Source: Muribaculaceae bacterium
Lineage (GTDB): Bacteria > Bacteroidota > Bacteroidia > Bacteroidales > Muribaculaceae
Assembly (NCBI GenBank): GCA_009775365.1
Contig: VSPM01000021.1
Location: 1 to 44,919 of the forward strand
Length of the DNA: 44,919 nt
Direction of reading: 5' to 3'
The translations under genes and the position numbers were made by a program. Below the pieces are notes generated by a model. The model was not told where the DNA came from. It searched no databases and was given only the letters and a program-made list of their open reading frames with translations. Of the stretch, positions 1 through 8,066 are shown in pieces (positions within the stretch are counted from its first letter, which is position 1; every line of letters begins with the position of its first letter).

Positions 1-405
1 ACCAAAAGAATCGGCAACTTTTTCAAGCTGCCGATTCAACTTTTTATGGTGTTCCTTATCCCGAACTCGCGTTATAAGTTCACGAAGTTCAAATGGCTTT
101 TTGAGATAATCGTTGGCTCCGATTTCAAATCCCTCTTCGACATCATCAATAGTGTTTTTAGCCGTTAAAAAGAGCAAAGGAACAGCTGTAGACAACTTTC
201 GTATCTCCTTAGCCATCGAGAATCCATCCATTCCGGGCATCATCACATCGGCAACCACAATATCAGCACCTTCGGCCTTGAATTTCTCAAGCCCTTCAAT
301 GCCGTCAGACGCTGTTGCGACTTCATATCCTTGCCCGCGCAACGTGTCGGCCACAATCAGAGTGAGATCTCCCTCATCTTCTACAAACAGTATCTTATTG
401 CTCAT
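1..405 (-). CDS. Response regulator receiver domain, partial (C-terminus beyond window)
   Basis: This is the N-terminal 135 codons of a two-component response regulator; the reading frame runs open off the left edge, so the output domain is not visible. The receiver fold is clear: acidic pair E9-D10, phospho-acceptor D53 in VADVMMPGMDG, T81 and K103 in YLKKPF. Given its neighbours, the missing half is probably an OmpR-type winged helix, but that is inference. Its start overlaps the end of the upstream histidine kinase by 11 bp, so the pair is translationally coupled and is almost certainly a cognate two-component system. The tandem repeats at 1857-1896 are a plausible target. Confidence 0.93.
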   Translation of the reverse strand, partial: MSNKILFVEDEGDLTLIVADTLRGQGYEVATASDGIEGLEKFKAEGADIVVADVMMPGMDGFSMAKEIRKLSTAVPLLFLTAKNTIDDVEEGFEIGANDYLKKPFELRELITRVRDKEHHKKLNRQLEKVADSFG

Positions 406-1807
406 CGTTGTTGAATTTAATTGTAAATACCGAGCCTTCCGACTCCTTGCTTTTTACAGATATAGACCAGCCTATTTTGTCAAGGACGCCTTTAACATAG
501 TATAGGCCGATTCCATAGCCCCTGACATCCTGACGGTTGCCATGCGGCACTCGATAGAATTTATTAAACAGATAGGGTATTGACTTTGATGGAATGCCTA
601 TGCCGTTGTCACTGACTGAAATCTCATTGTCGTTGCCCGTGATGTTTATTTCAACGCTATTGCCCGAGTATTTGATGGCATTGTCGATCAGATTGTTCAA
701 CACGTTTGCCAAATGTGTCTTGTCTGCCATGACGGTTGAGTTATCGTCGGTTTTAACATTGATGGCAATATCTTTGTCGCCCCTCATGCGCTGGGCTGCG
801 GCGATCTCCTCTATAAACGGCTGTAATATTATTTTCTCCGGTTTGAGTTTCATGGCCTTTCGGCGCTCCATGCTCATTGCGAGGATATTCTCAACGAGTG
901 CTCCAAGCCGTTTCAATTGCTTGTTGGCAATCATCAGATACTTTTTCTTTTTGTCAGGGTCATTGTCAGCATCGTAATTGAGCAGAGCGTCATTTGCAGA
1001 ATAAGCTATAGCGATAGGAGTTTTCAACTCATGTGTCATATTGCTTACGAAATCATCTTTCATCTCCTCGATTGTGCGTAAGTGTGACACTGTAAGGAAC
1101 AGATACCGGAACGCTAAAGAAAATGCGGCCATCAAAAGGAAGACCGTTATAATAACCCCAAGCATCTGCGACATTATATGACGGGTAAGCGGCGTCATGC
1201 GCACACGATAAAAATAGCCGGAATTAGGATTGTTGCAATAAGAAAACACATCGAGGCGTGTGTTGGCTCTTTTTGTGTTAGCTATTACTACATCACCAAT
1301 TGAATCAACAACTTCGGTCATTATAAAGTCCGGATATATGTATCTGTCATTAAGTCGCTTGGCCAGTACGCTGTCCATGACGTTTATATCGGCAGGCACA
1401 TACGAATCTATAATGCCGTGAAACTGCTGGCTGACAGCATCTATAAATTTATTGGTGAATGATGACTGTCCATTGACCATATACCCTTGAGTCTCTACAG
1501 TTCCGTCAGGATGTCGGGTGGTCGCCACCATATCTCCGTTTGAATCTTGATATACAGAGGTCTCGCCATGAGGTCTGCCGCTATCGTCTCCATATTTTTT
1601 TTCAAGGGCCTCCTGAGTCCCGGCCTGTGCCCTCTTTGCCCTTATCCATAGCTCGTCAAGATCAGCATCAGCAATCGCTGTCATCACCTCGCGCTCCACA
1701 TCATTTCTAATAGAATTATACAGACTTACGAGATAATATACATTGTATCCGAAAATAACAGCAATGACAATGATGAATGTGGTAGATATGGTCTTAAAGC
1801 GTTTCAT
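395..1807 (-). CDS. Membrane sensor histidine kinase
   Basis: A 470-aa sensor kinase that would phosphorylate the regulator encoded just downstream. It has an N-terminal membrane segment at about residues 8-30, a periplasmic sensor region of about 175 residues with no recognised domain, and a second membrane segment at about 211-235. A HisKA dimerisation domain follows, with phospho-acceptor H259 in MTHELKTP, then a HATPase domain with the N box (NNLIDNAIKYS), G1 box (VSDNGIGIP) and G2 box (YGIGLYYV). The layout is like Bacteroides RprX-type kinases, but orthology is not claimed. A -7 box TAAATTTG (minus strand, 1812-1819) lies only 4 nt before the ATG, so the mRNA may have almost no leader; the matching -33 element is weak. 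Confidence 0.95.
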   Translation of the reverse strand: MKRFKTISTTFIIVIAVIFGYNVYYLVSLYNSIRNDVEREVMTAIADADLDELWIRAKRAQAGTQEALEKKYGDDSGRPHGETSVYQDSNGDMVATTRHPDGTVETQGYMVNGQSSFTNKFIDAVSQQFHGIIDSYVPADINVMDSVLAKRLNDRYIYPDFIMTEVVDSIGDVVIANTKRANTRLDVFSYCNNPNSGYFYRVRMTPLTRHIMSQMLGVIITVFLLMAAFSLAFRYLFLTVSHLRTIEEMKDDFVSNMTHELKTPIAIAYSANDALLNYDADNDPDKKKKYLMIANKQLKRLGALVENILAMSMERRKAMKLKPEKIILQPFIEEIAAAQRMRGDKDIAINVKTDDNSTVMADKTHLANVLNNLIDNAIKYSGNSVEINITGNDNEISVSDNGIGIPSKSIPYLFNKFYRVPHGNRQDVRGYGIGLYYVKGVLDKIGWSISVKSKESEGSVFTIKFNNDEQ

Positions 1808-1856
1808 GAGGCAAATTTACTAATAATCCGTCATACAATCGGTTAGCCGGGCCTTG

Positions 1857-1896
1857 ATTTAAGACTAAATAAGGGAGCATTTAAGACTAAATAAGG
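1857..1896. promoter_or_regulatory. Two tandem 18-bp direct repeats, likely response-regulator binding site
   Basis: The 18-mer ATTTAAGACTAAATAAGG occurs exactly twice, at 1857-1874 and 1879-1896, with a 22-bp period (two helical turns). Each copy holds two WTAAG half-sites 10 bp apart, giving four half-sites at 1859, 1869, 1881 and 1891. Direct-repeat half-sites on one DNA face are typical of OmpR-family regulators. The array ends 7 bp before the -33 element of the receptor promoter and lies between the kinase and the receptor, so it could control both directions. Binding by the neighbouring regulator is inferred from position only. Confidence 0.75.
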
Positions 1897-1903
1897 CTGA
1901 TGG

Positions 1904-1936
1904 TTGCTGATTTCGGACTTTATTCCTGTAATTTTG
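1904..1936 (+). promoter_or_regulatory. Bacteroidetes-type promoter for the outer-membrane receptor
   Basis: A TTG (-33 element) at 1904-1906 and TAATTTTG (-7 element) at 1929-1936 are separated by 22 bp. The -7 box fits the TAnnTTTG consensus and lies 21 nt upstream of the ATG at 1958. The tandem repeats abut its upstream side, as expected of an activated promoter. Confidence 0.6.
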
Positions 1937-1957
1937 CATCAAACCAACAATATAGTT

Positions 1958-3994
1958 ATGAGAAAAGCCATATTATTCGTTTCATTGCTCACAAGCGTGT
2001 TAGCTGTAGCTCAAACAGAAGCACCCGATACAATCTCTACACGGCTGCTTAATGAAGTAGTTGTAAAAGGAGAGAAACCACAGGTTAGAGGGGAGGACGG
2101 AATTCTGACAGTTGATCTCCCCGGGATTGTCAAGGACAAACCGGTTACCAATATTCTTGAAGCTCTCGGCTATATGCCGGGGGTGACGAACAACAACGGT
2201 ATGGTATGGCTTACAGGAGCGTCAAATGTCACCATTATTCTTAATGGAGAGCAGACCAATATGCCGCTTCAGAATCTTTATCAACTTCTTTACACCACTC
2301 CGGTTGACAGACTGAAAAATGTAGAGATAATGTATTCGGCCCCGGCAAAGTATCATGTGAACGGCGCAGTCATCAACGTGGTGCTGAAAACGCCCACCCC
2401 TCTTGATGGATTGCAAGGGCAGATCAGGGGAGGATATAACCGGGCGCACTATGGCTCGTTTGGAGGCGGCCTTGCAGCTACATACGCAGTAAACGACTGG
2501 ACATTTGATCTCAACTATGGCCTTTCCCGAACCAAGTCATGGAGCCGTGAGGAAACATGGTCGAATCATCTGCATAATGGTAAGAGAACAATGATCGAGG
2601 ACGATATGCGGCGCATCGGACAGAACTGGAACAATACCATATTTGCATCTGCATCATGGAAAAAACTCAAACTTACTTATAACGGACAGATAACATCCGA
2701 TTCGAAGAGTTGGGGACTATCGTCAGGGACTCTCGGCAACTTCACAAACGCCTATAATATGCTGTCGCCGGTAGGCTATCATAATATAGCCCTTCGTTAT
2801 GATGCTCCTTTCGGCCTGACTGCGGGCGGGGATTATACCTGTTATTCCGAAAACCGTTCACAGTCTTTGTTTAAGGATACAGATTATCTGCTTGGCTCTG
2901 AAAACCGTCAAGACATAAACCGCTGGCATGTGTATATAGACCGGCAGCGTCAGCTTGGCAAATGGCAACTGAACTATGGTGCGGAATACCAACATTCGGA
3001 AGATCATAGCTCACAACATTACTATCCATATGACAATCCGGATTTCGATGATATTCTCAGCGAGGATGTGGCGAGTCTTTATGTAGGCACACTGCGGTCG
3101 TTTGACTTGGGGCTGTCGTTCAATGTTTCGGCCAAGGGGGAATATTATCACAATAAATATCAGCACAACTGGAATTTTATCCCTCAGTTTGGGGCAACAT
3201 ATTATAAGACGCCCAAAAGCATATTTCAGCTTAACTTCAACACCCGGCGCATCTATCCGTCATATTGGGAACTGCATGGAGGCACAAGCCATATCAATGA
3301 TTATTCTACCGTTATCGGAAATCCGAAGTTGCAGCCCTATATTCAGTATGATGCCCAATTCAACTACATTCTTAGTCAGAAATATGTCGCTACGCTCTAT
3401 TTCCAGTATGGCGATAAAGCCACTACGCAGCTGCCATACCAGTCGCCCGATGCTCTCAACCTTATTTATCAGACAATCAACATGAATTATGAACGAGCAG
3501 TCGGACTTAATCTCTATGCTCCTTTCGGTGCAGGTTACATATGGAACGCCACCGCTACTGCCAATGTGATGAACAGGCGTGTGAAAGCCGATCATTTCCA
3601 TGACATAAGCTTTGACAACAGCAAATGGATTTTCTATGGGTCGTTAAACAGCTCTTTCAAATTCAGTCAAAATTGTCCCATATCATTGACGGTCGATTTC
3701 AGTTATATATCTCCCTCTTTACAAGGGATTGCGGACCTTTCGGGCATATGGAGGGTCGATGCCGGAGTCAAATGGCAGTTCGGAAAGGGGCGATGCTGCG
3801 AACTGGACTTGAAAGCTGATGACATGTTCAACAAATGGTCGCCGACCATGACCATCAACCATGCCGGTCAAGACTATCGGATGAAAGTCAGAGACATGGC
3901 CCGAAATCTCAAACTGACTTTCATATGGCGTTTCAATGGCTTCAAGCCCAAAGATGCAAACATCGACACTTCTCGCTTCGGTACAGGCAAGTAA
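1958..3994 (+). CDS. TonB-dependent receptor-like outer-membrane beta-barrel protein
   Basis: A 678-aa outer-membrane protein. The chosen start (1958) gives a clean signal peptide, MRKAILFVSLLTSVLAVAQ; a longer frame opens at 1904 but begins upstream of the likely transcription start. After the signal comes a plug-like domain (about residues 25-155: VVVKGEKP, then ALGYMPGV, TIILNGEQ and GAVINVVLKTP), then a long barrel rich in aromatic-ended strands, as in the OMP_b-brl_3 family. The carboxypeptidase-like N-terminal domain common in SusC proteins is absent and no SusD partner follows. The substrate cannot be told. It is followed 6 bp later by a secreted unknown protein and probably belongs to the regulon of the divergent two-component system. 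Confidence 0.88.
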   Translation: MRKAILFVSLLTSVLAVAQTEAPDTISTRLLNEVVVKGEKPQVRGEDGILTVDLPGIVKDKPVTNILEALGYMPGVTNNNGMVWLTGASNVTIILNGEQTNMPLQNLYQLLYTTPVDRLKNVEIMYSAPAKYHVNGAVINVVLKTPTPLDGLQGQIRGGYNRAHYGSFGGGLAATYAVNDWTFDLNYGLSRTKSWSREETWSNHLHNGKRTMIEDDMRRIGQNWNNTIFASASWKKLKLTYNGQITSDSKSWGLSSGTLGNFTNAYNMLSPVGYHNIALRYDAPFGLTAGGDYTCYSENRSQSLFKDTDYLLGSENRQDINRWHVYIDRQRQLGKWQLNYGAEYQHSEDHSSQHYYPYDNPDFDDILSEDVASLYVGTLRSFDLGLSFNVSAKGEYYHNKYQHNWNFIPQFGATYYKTPKSIFQLNFNTRRIYPSYWELHGGTSHINDYSTVIGNPKLQPYIQYDAQFNYILSQKYVATLYFQYGDKATTQLPYQSPDALNLIYQTINMNYERAVGLNLYAPFGAGYIWNATATANVMNRRVKADHFHDISFDNSKWIFYGSLNSSFKFSQNCPISLTVDFSYISPSLQGIADLSGIWRVDAGVKWQFGKGRCCELDLKADDMFNKWSPTMTINHAGQDYRMKVRDMARNLKLTFIWRFNGFKPKDANIDTSRFGTGK

Positions 3995-4000
3995 TTTATT

Positions 4001-5107
4001 ATGATTAGAGCATTAATGACATTGATAGTGCTTGTGTTCTCTGTCTTGCAGATGAAGCCGCAGGCATATTCCCTTTCTGAAAACGTGTCGGAGTTGCCGG
4101 AGGTGATTGTCGAATCGCGCAGACATCTTGTGTTGCATATTCTGGCTTATGTCAGGGAATGCTCCTCTTTGACCACTTATGACGATACGGTGTTCCTTTT
4201 CAGAGAAAAGATGGTAGACTATATGTTGCCGTCAGATAAAAAAGTGAAATTCAAAGGATGGTCAACCCCCAGAATATTGACGTGCAAGTCATATTATAGG
4301 TTTACAAACCGGAATGGCCTTGACAGTGTGAGCGACGCAAGCCATCATCACTTTTCATGGTCTGACTGGATAGGGCTGGCTCCGAAAGTGTCGTTGCCAT
4401 TGATGTTGAGAAATGAGACTGTTGCCGTAGACACTGTGAGAGGCAAATATAGCCCTGCGGAAATATGGAGTAGGGTTCATGACAGGATAAATATTGAAAT
4501 AGATGTAATGTCGGATTCTGAAAGCCGCAAATGGGTTCCCAATCTTGCCGGATTTTTCAGTAGAAACCTTGATTTTGATACATTCAAATTGGCATACAAC
4601 TACAATAATGTAATAGGAGATAGTGTGTCGGCGTCAGATCTGGAGGGGTATTCTTTTCATATTGAATCTAAAGGGCGAGGGCATGAGATGTTTCGGTTTA
4701 ACAAATTAAACGAACCCTTTTTCGTTAGCACGCAGGCTGATGCATATATTTTAGATAAAGAGTTTATTACAATAAAAGAAGCCCGGAAGTGGGATAAAGG
4801 AGTATTTGATATTGATGAAATCGGTATTTATGAACCGATGGATGCTCCCGAGCTGTCATCTTCTACTCTTTCACTTATAAATCGCGTCAACAATCTTGAA
4901 AAAGACAGCATAAGGCTTGATTCCCAGCCGGATTATAAAATGCTGAGTGACAGCAATGGCCGCCGCAATTTTAAAATAGGGCGGAGGGCTCTCTTCTTGC
5001 TCAAGCAGGCAACAGGCATAACTCTATATAAAACTCGTAAAAATATTAAAGATAACTGGAACAGGTTCCGAAAAGAGCAGATGCTCAGGAATAGTCAAAA
5101 AGAATGA
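4001..5107 (+). CDS. Secreted protein of unknown function, co-transcribed with the receptor
   Basis: A 368-aa protein with an N-terminal signal peptide (hydrophobic LMTLIVLVFSVL, cleavage probably near residue 23). I do not recognise a catalytic domain. A segment starting ELPEVIVESRRHLVLHI resembles the short beta-strand stretch found after signal peptides in several Bacteroidetes envelope proteins. The rest is mixed alpha/beta, with a basic C-terminus (KNIKDNWNRFRKEQ). It starts 6 bp after the receptor stop with no terminator between, so it is most likely a periplasmic or outer-membrane partner of that receptor. That role is an inference from context only. Confidence 0.8.
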   Translation: MIRALMTLIVLVFSVLQMKPQAYSLSENVSELPEVIVESRRHLVLHILAYVRECSSLTTYDDTVFLFREKMVDYMLPSDKKVKFKGWSTPRILTCKSYYRFTNRNGLDSVSDASHHHFSWSDWIGLAPKVSLPLMLRNETVAVDTVRGKYSPAEIWSRVHDRINIEIDVMSDSESRKWVPNLAGFFSRNLDFDTFKLAYNYNNVIGDSVSASDLEGYSFHIESKGRGHEMFRFNKLNEPFFVSTQADAYILDKEFITIKEARKWDKGVFDIDEIGIYEPMDAPELSSSTLSLINRVNNLEKDSIRLDSQPDYKMLSDSNGRRNFKIGRRALFLLKQATGITLYKTRKNIKDNWNRFRKEQMLRNSQKE

Positions 5108-5164
5108 AAGGGAAAAGAAGGATGTAAATATAGATATGATTATGGCTGATGAGCGATGAATGTA

Positions 5165-5205
5165 TTAAGGGTGCACCAAGTCATTTATACTTGATGCACC
5201 CTTAA
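5165..5205. terminator. Bidirectional intrinsic terminator
   Basis: A 17-bp stem (5165-5181 with 5189-5205, one mismatch) closes a 7-nt loop. The outer stem is TTAA/TTAA and is followed by AATTT. It lies between the convergent genes ending at 5107 (+) and 5249 (-) and can serve both. Confidence 0.85.
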
Positions 5206-5248
5206 AATTTGCATATCTTTCATAAATCTTATTTAAGAACTGCTATTG

Positions 5249-5932
5249 TCAGTTTGGATATGTCAGATGGATGTTGGCGCGGCGGTTGTGGGTATTGTCG
5301 CCATATGTGGTTGTCTCTCCATTAGGCACAATTTTAATATGATTGCTTGGCACGCCGTGGGCAATAAGATAGTTTGCAATGTTGTTTGCCCGCTTCTCAC
5401 TCAATTTTTGGTTGTAGCCTTCATTGCCTAAGGTGCTTGCGTAAGCGGTTATGACTACATCGGCTCCGTCTTGTTCCGCTTTTTCTGCAACTCTGTCGAG
5501 TTTGCGGTTGGCGGGCACATCTGATTTATCGTTGCCAAAATAGTAGATATAATCTTCAGAACTGCCGGGCGCGGCCGCAGAAGCCAATGCGCTACGGGTT
5601 GTAGTGGTGGTTGTTTTCGTGTAGGCCGTGCCGTCTGTCCTGTTGTCGTTCATGTTGGCATAGAAGAATGCTCCGGCAATCAGCATCAGTCCTACGAGTC
5701 CGGCAAGGCACCATGCCCACCAGCGAGAAGAGCTCCCTCCCGCAACCGGGGCTCCTACAGCGGCGATTGGTTCTTCCTCAATGTGGTGATTCTCAATAAG
5801 GCCTTGTGGATGGTCTTCGATAAGATGTTGCGGATGGTCTTCTATCAGGCGATCCTCATATCTGCCTTTTGCATTGATTTTACACACATCACCATCCTGG
5901 GGTGAATAGCGTGTCTGCTTTTGTGTTTTCAT
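5249..5932 (-). CDS. Inner-membrane-anchored OmpA-domain protein
   Basis: A 227-aa protein with an OmpA-like peptidoglycan-binding domain at its C-terminus (about residues 128-227; NRKLDRVAEKAEQ, then LSEKRANNIANYLIAHGV and NRRANIHLTYPN). Instead of a signal peptide or lipobox it has a charged N-terminal region of about 70 residues, then one transmembrane helix (about 71-92, WWAWCLAGLVGLMLIAG). The domain would therefore face the periplasm while the N-terminus stays in the cytoplasm. The cytoplasmic part carries an imperfect tandem repeat of eight residues (LIEDHPQH, LIEDHPQG, LIENHH; residues 29-50). The gene is probably monocistronic, as the flanking genes are convergent or far away. Role: linking the cell envelope to peptidoglycan. 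Confidence 0.88.
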   Translation of the reverse strand: MKTQKQTRYSPQDGDVCKINAKGRYEDRLIEDHPQHLIEDHPQGLIENHHIEEEPIAAVGAPVAGGSSSRWWAWCLAGLVGLMLIAGAFFYANMNDNRTDGTAYTKTTTTTTRSALASAAAPGSSEDYIYYFGNDKSDVPANRKLDRVAEKAEQDGADVVITAYASTLGNEGYNQKLSEKRANNIANYLIAHGVPSNHIKIVPNGETTTYGDNTHNRRANIHLTYPN

Positions 5933-6279
5933 TTGCTTTTGTATTTTATAATTTTGAAACTTAATTATTCAACAAAGACGCAAGATTATTGACTTTTAGA
6001 AAGTGTTAAAACCGTTCAAAATTAACTCATTTTTTAATTTTAGTATTATTTTAGTGATATTTGTTTAATGTTATTGACGCTTTTGTGTTAGTTTATTTTG
6101 TGGATTATATTATTGTGGTGACTATTTTCTGAATGTATTGTTGGTTTGCTGGCTGTGGAGAGATATAATTTATTCGAGTATTTGATAAAAATATGATTTA
6201 AATTTTGAAATTCGATTGTAAAAGTGTAAATTTACAACATTGTTTATAAATGTTAAAACTAATAAGTATTTGTATCTTT
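5933..6279. other. AT-rich divergent intergenic region, no gene seen
   Basis: About 350 bp of strongly AT-rich spacer between the OmpA-domain gene (-) and the secreted-protein gene (+). No ORF, tRNA or strong hairpin is visible. The only neat element is a 12-bp palindrome, TGTAAATTTACA, at 6225-6236. A TATCTTTA at 6273-6280 resembles a -7 box but overlaps the chosen start codon, so it is unlikely to be the promoter used. Confidence 0.5.
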
Positions 6280-7929
6280 ATGCGAAATTTTACTTTTGCA
6301 AGTATTGCATTGTTGCTTGTAGGCACTGCAAATGCATCAGATTTTAAGATTTCCTCCGAAATGCCTTCCTGTTCTCGCGAGGCAATGGAGAGAATCGGCG
6401 GAGTGGTAGAGACCCCTTTTAAATCAAAAAACATTCAAGTATTAAAAGTTCCTCGCAAAGAGGGAGCTTCAGATCTTGACAACACTGTGATTTATGAGGC
6501 TCCGGAGGGCAGGGTGGAGCACTATAACACTTCCGGACAAGCCTATATGGCAATCATGGGCATGGTAGGAGACCTGCCGGTTGAGAATTTCGACACAGAG
6601 ATGGTGTTTTGCGACAACGGCGAGGTGTATTGGAAAAACTGTATCACACAGATGGTGCCCAATTCTTTCATTAGAGGTGAAGACCTTGGCGACCGTATAG
6701 AGTTTGCCCTTCCGCAGTGCATAATGAGTTATCCGGATGCTGAAGGCAATATTATCGACATCTATGTGCATAGAATGAAGTATGAAATTGTGAATGATGC
6801 CACAGGCGAGGGCTGGTTTTTCCCGGATACCGACAATGATGTGGTTGCTCTCACAAAAGGTGAGGATGGAATGCTGGTGGGAGATGTGCTCAGCGGCGAA
6901 TCAATTCTTGGCATGACCACACCTGAAGGAGAATGGTATGGGTATGGAAATTTCGACATCGTGATGAAGCCCGGGCTTGAAACACCTGTGGAGATTCCGG
7001 AAGGCTTGGAGCCTGAGGCATGGCAGATGATCTGTGACGGAGTAGGGAAGCAGATAGATGTGGCTTTTGACGGTGATGACGTTTATCTCACAAACGTGTT
7101 TGAGTATATGCCTGAGGCATGGGTTGTGGGCCATGTTGACGGCAACGAGATTGTGTTCCCGGGTCATCAGTATTTCGGCACATTTGAGATGATGCAATGC
7201 AACGCATATTTCGAGGCCATCACGATAGAATATGATGAGGAGGTAGATGACTATATGCCGGTGAAGCAGGAAAAAGCTGTCTGCTCTTATGATGCCGAGG
7301 CTAAGATAATGAAGGCAAATGACATCTGTTTTGCAATGATGGGCGGCCCCGGATATCTTTTCGAGTATTATGAAAATCCGGAAATTCGCTGGCAGCCTGC
7401 CGATTTTGAAATAAATCTCCCTAACCCTCAGGTTATTGACTGCTTTAACTATGATGACGCTATCAATTATGGCGTGGTGGCTTTCAATCTTCCGGCTATG
7501 ACAAAAGAGGGGTATGCACTCAATCCGGAATATATATATTACAGAATGTATGTAGACGGTGATGTGTTTGTTTTCAGCCCGGATGAATATTTTGACCTTG
7601 ACGAGGATATGGAGTGGCTGCCTTATCTGATGGATAATTATGACATTCACTGTGACGGAGAGTATCATCAGATTGATCATTATCTCGACGGAGTTGAGAC
7701 TTTTGGCGTGCAGGCTATGTATGACGACGGCACCGTGAAATATATGACCGACGTAGTGACTGCCTCTACCGTGGGTGTTGACAGTGTAAATGCCGGAAAG
7801 GATGCTGTCGCTACTGTATATTATAATCTTTCGGGTAATCGTGTGGACAATCCGGAGAAAGGTGTGTATGTGCGTGTCGTGACATATTCCGACGGCACAA
7901 GGTCTGCTTCAAAAGCAGTTATGAAGTAA
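6280..7929 (+). CDS. Large secreted protein with C-terminal sorting-like tail, function unknown
   Basis: A 549-aa secreted protein. The start at 6280 gives a good signal peptide (MRNFTFASIALLLVGTANAS); the frame opens 10 codons earlier. The mature protein is acidic and rich in Tyr, Asp and Glu (for example FDLDEDMEWLPYL), with several weakly similar blocks containing paired aromatics, suggesting a repeated beta fold. The last 45 residues (YYNLSGNRVDNPEKGVYVR, then SASKAVMK) match the pattern of C-terminal beta-sandwich tails on secreted Bacteroidales proteins, which resemble type IX secretion signals. I recognise no catalytic motif. A hairpin at 7961-7997 follows, so it is probably a single-gene unit. 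Confidence 0.82.
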   Translation: MRNFTFASIALLLVGTANASDFKISSEMPSCSREAMERIGGVVETPFKSKNIQVLKVPRKEGASDLDNTVIYEAPEGRVEHYNTSGQAYMAIMGMVGDLPVENFDTEMVFCDNGEVYWKNCITQMVPNSFIRGEDLGDRIEFALPQCIMSYPDAEGNIIDIYVHRMKYEIVNDATGEGWFFPDTDNDVVALTKGEDGMLVGDVLSGESILGMTTPEGEWYGYGNFDIVMKPGLETPVEIPEGLEPEAWQMICDGVGKQIDVAFDGDDVYLTNVFEYMPEAWVVGHVDGNEIVFPGHQYFGTFEMMQCNAYFEAITIEYDEEVDDYMPVKQEKAVCSYDAEAKIMKANDICFAMMGGPGYLFEYYENPEIRWQPADFEINLPNPQVIDCFNYDDAINYGVVAFNLPAMTKEGYALNPEYIYYRMYVDGDVFVFSPDEYFDLDEDMEWLPYLMDNYDIHCDGEYHQIDHYLDGVETFGVQAMYDDGTVKYMTDVVTASTVGVDSVNAGKDAVATVYYNLSGNRVDNPEKGVYVRVVTYSDGTRSASKAVMK

Positions 7930-7960
7930 GAAGATTTGTGTTAATAAAAACTGAATGGAC

Positions 7961-7997
7961 GAGTGCCGGGCGAGAGTGTATATTCTGCCCGGCATTC
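7961..7997 (+). terminator. Likely terminator after the secreted-protein gene
   Basis: GAGTGCCGGGC (7961-7971) pairs with GCCCGGCATTC (7987-7997): 11 bp with one G-T pair, 8 of them a GC-rich core, and a 15-nt loop. The U tract after it is weak (ATGTTTGTG), so termination may be partial. Confidence 0.6.
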
Positions 7998-8020
7998 ATG
8001 TTTGTGCGAAATAAAAGTGC

Positions 8021-8050
8021 TTGGCAGGCGTTAGTCTATCAGACTATATT
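8021..8050 (+). promoter_or_regulatory. Putative gmd promoter with overlapping palindrome
   Basis: TTG at 8021-8023 and TATATT(G) at 8045-8051 are spaced 21 bp. This is one base short of the full TAnnTTTG box. A 6-3-6 palindrome TAGTCT-ATC-AGACTA (8032-8046) overlaps the -7 box, where a repressor could block it. Both calls are tentative. Confidence 0.35.
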
Positions 8051-8066
8051 GCAAAACCACATTGAA

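Noticed and set aside
113..505. Plus-strand frame opposite the regulator and kinase
   Set aside because: It is the antisense of two well-supported genes and has no recognisable protein features.
1904..1957. Longer N-terminus for the outer-membrane receptor from 1904
   Set aside because: It would start at the -33 element of the promoter and hides the signal peptide; the ATG at 1958 fits both.
7938..8066. 43-residue N-terminal extension of Gmd
   Set aside because: It runs through a GC-rich hairpin and has no family similarity; the Rossmann fold starts at 8067.
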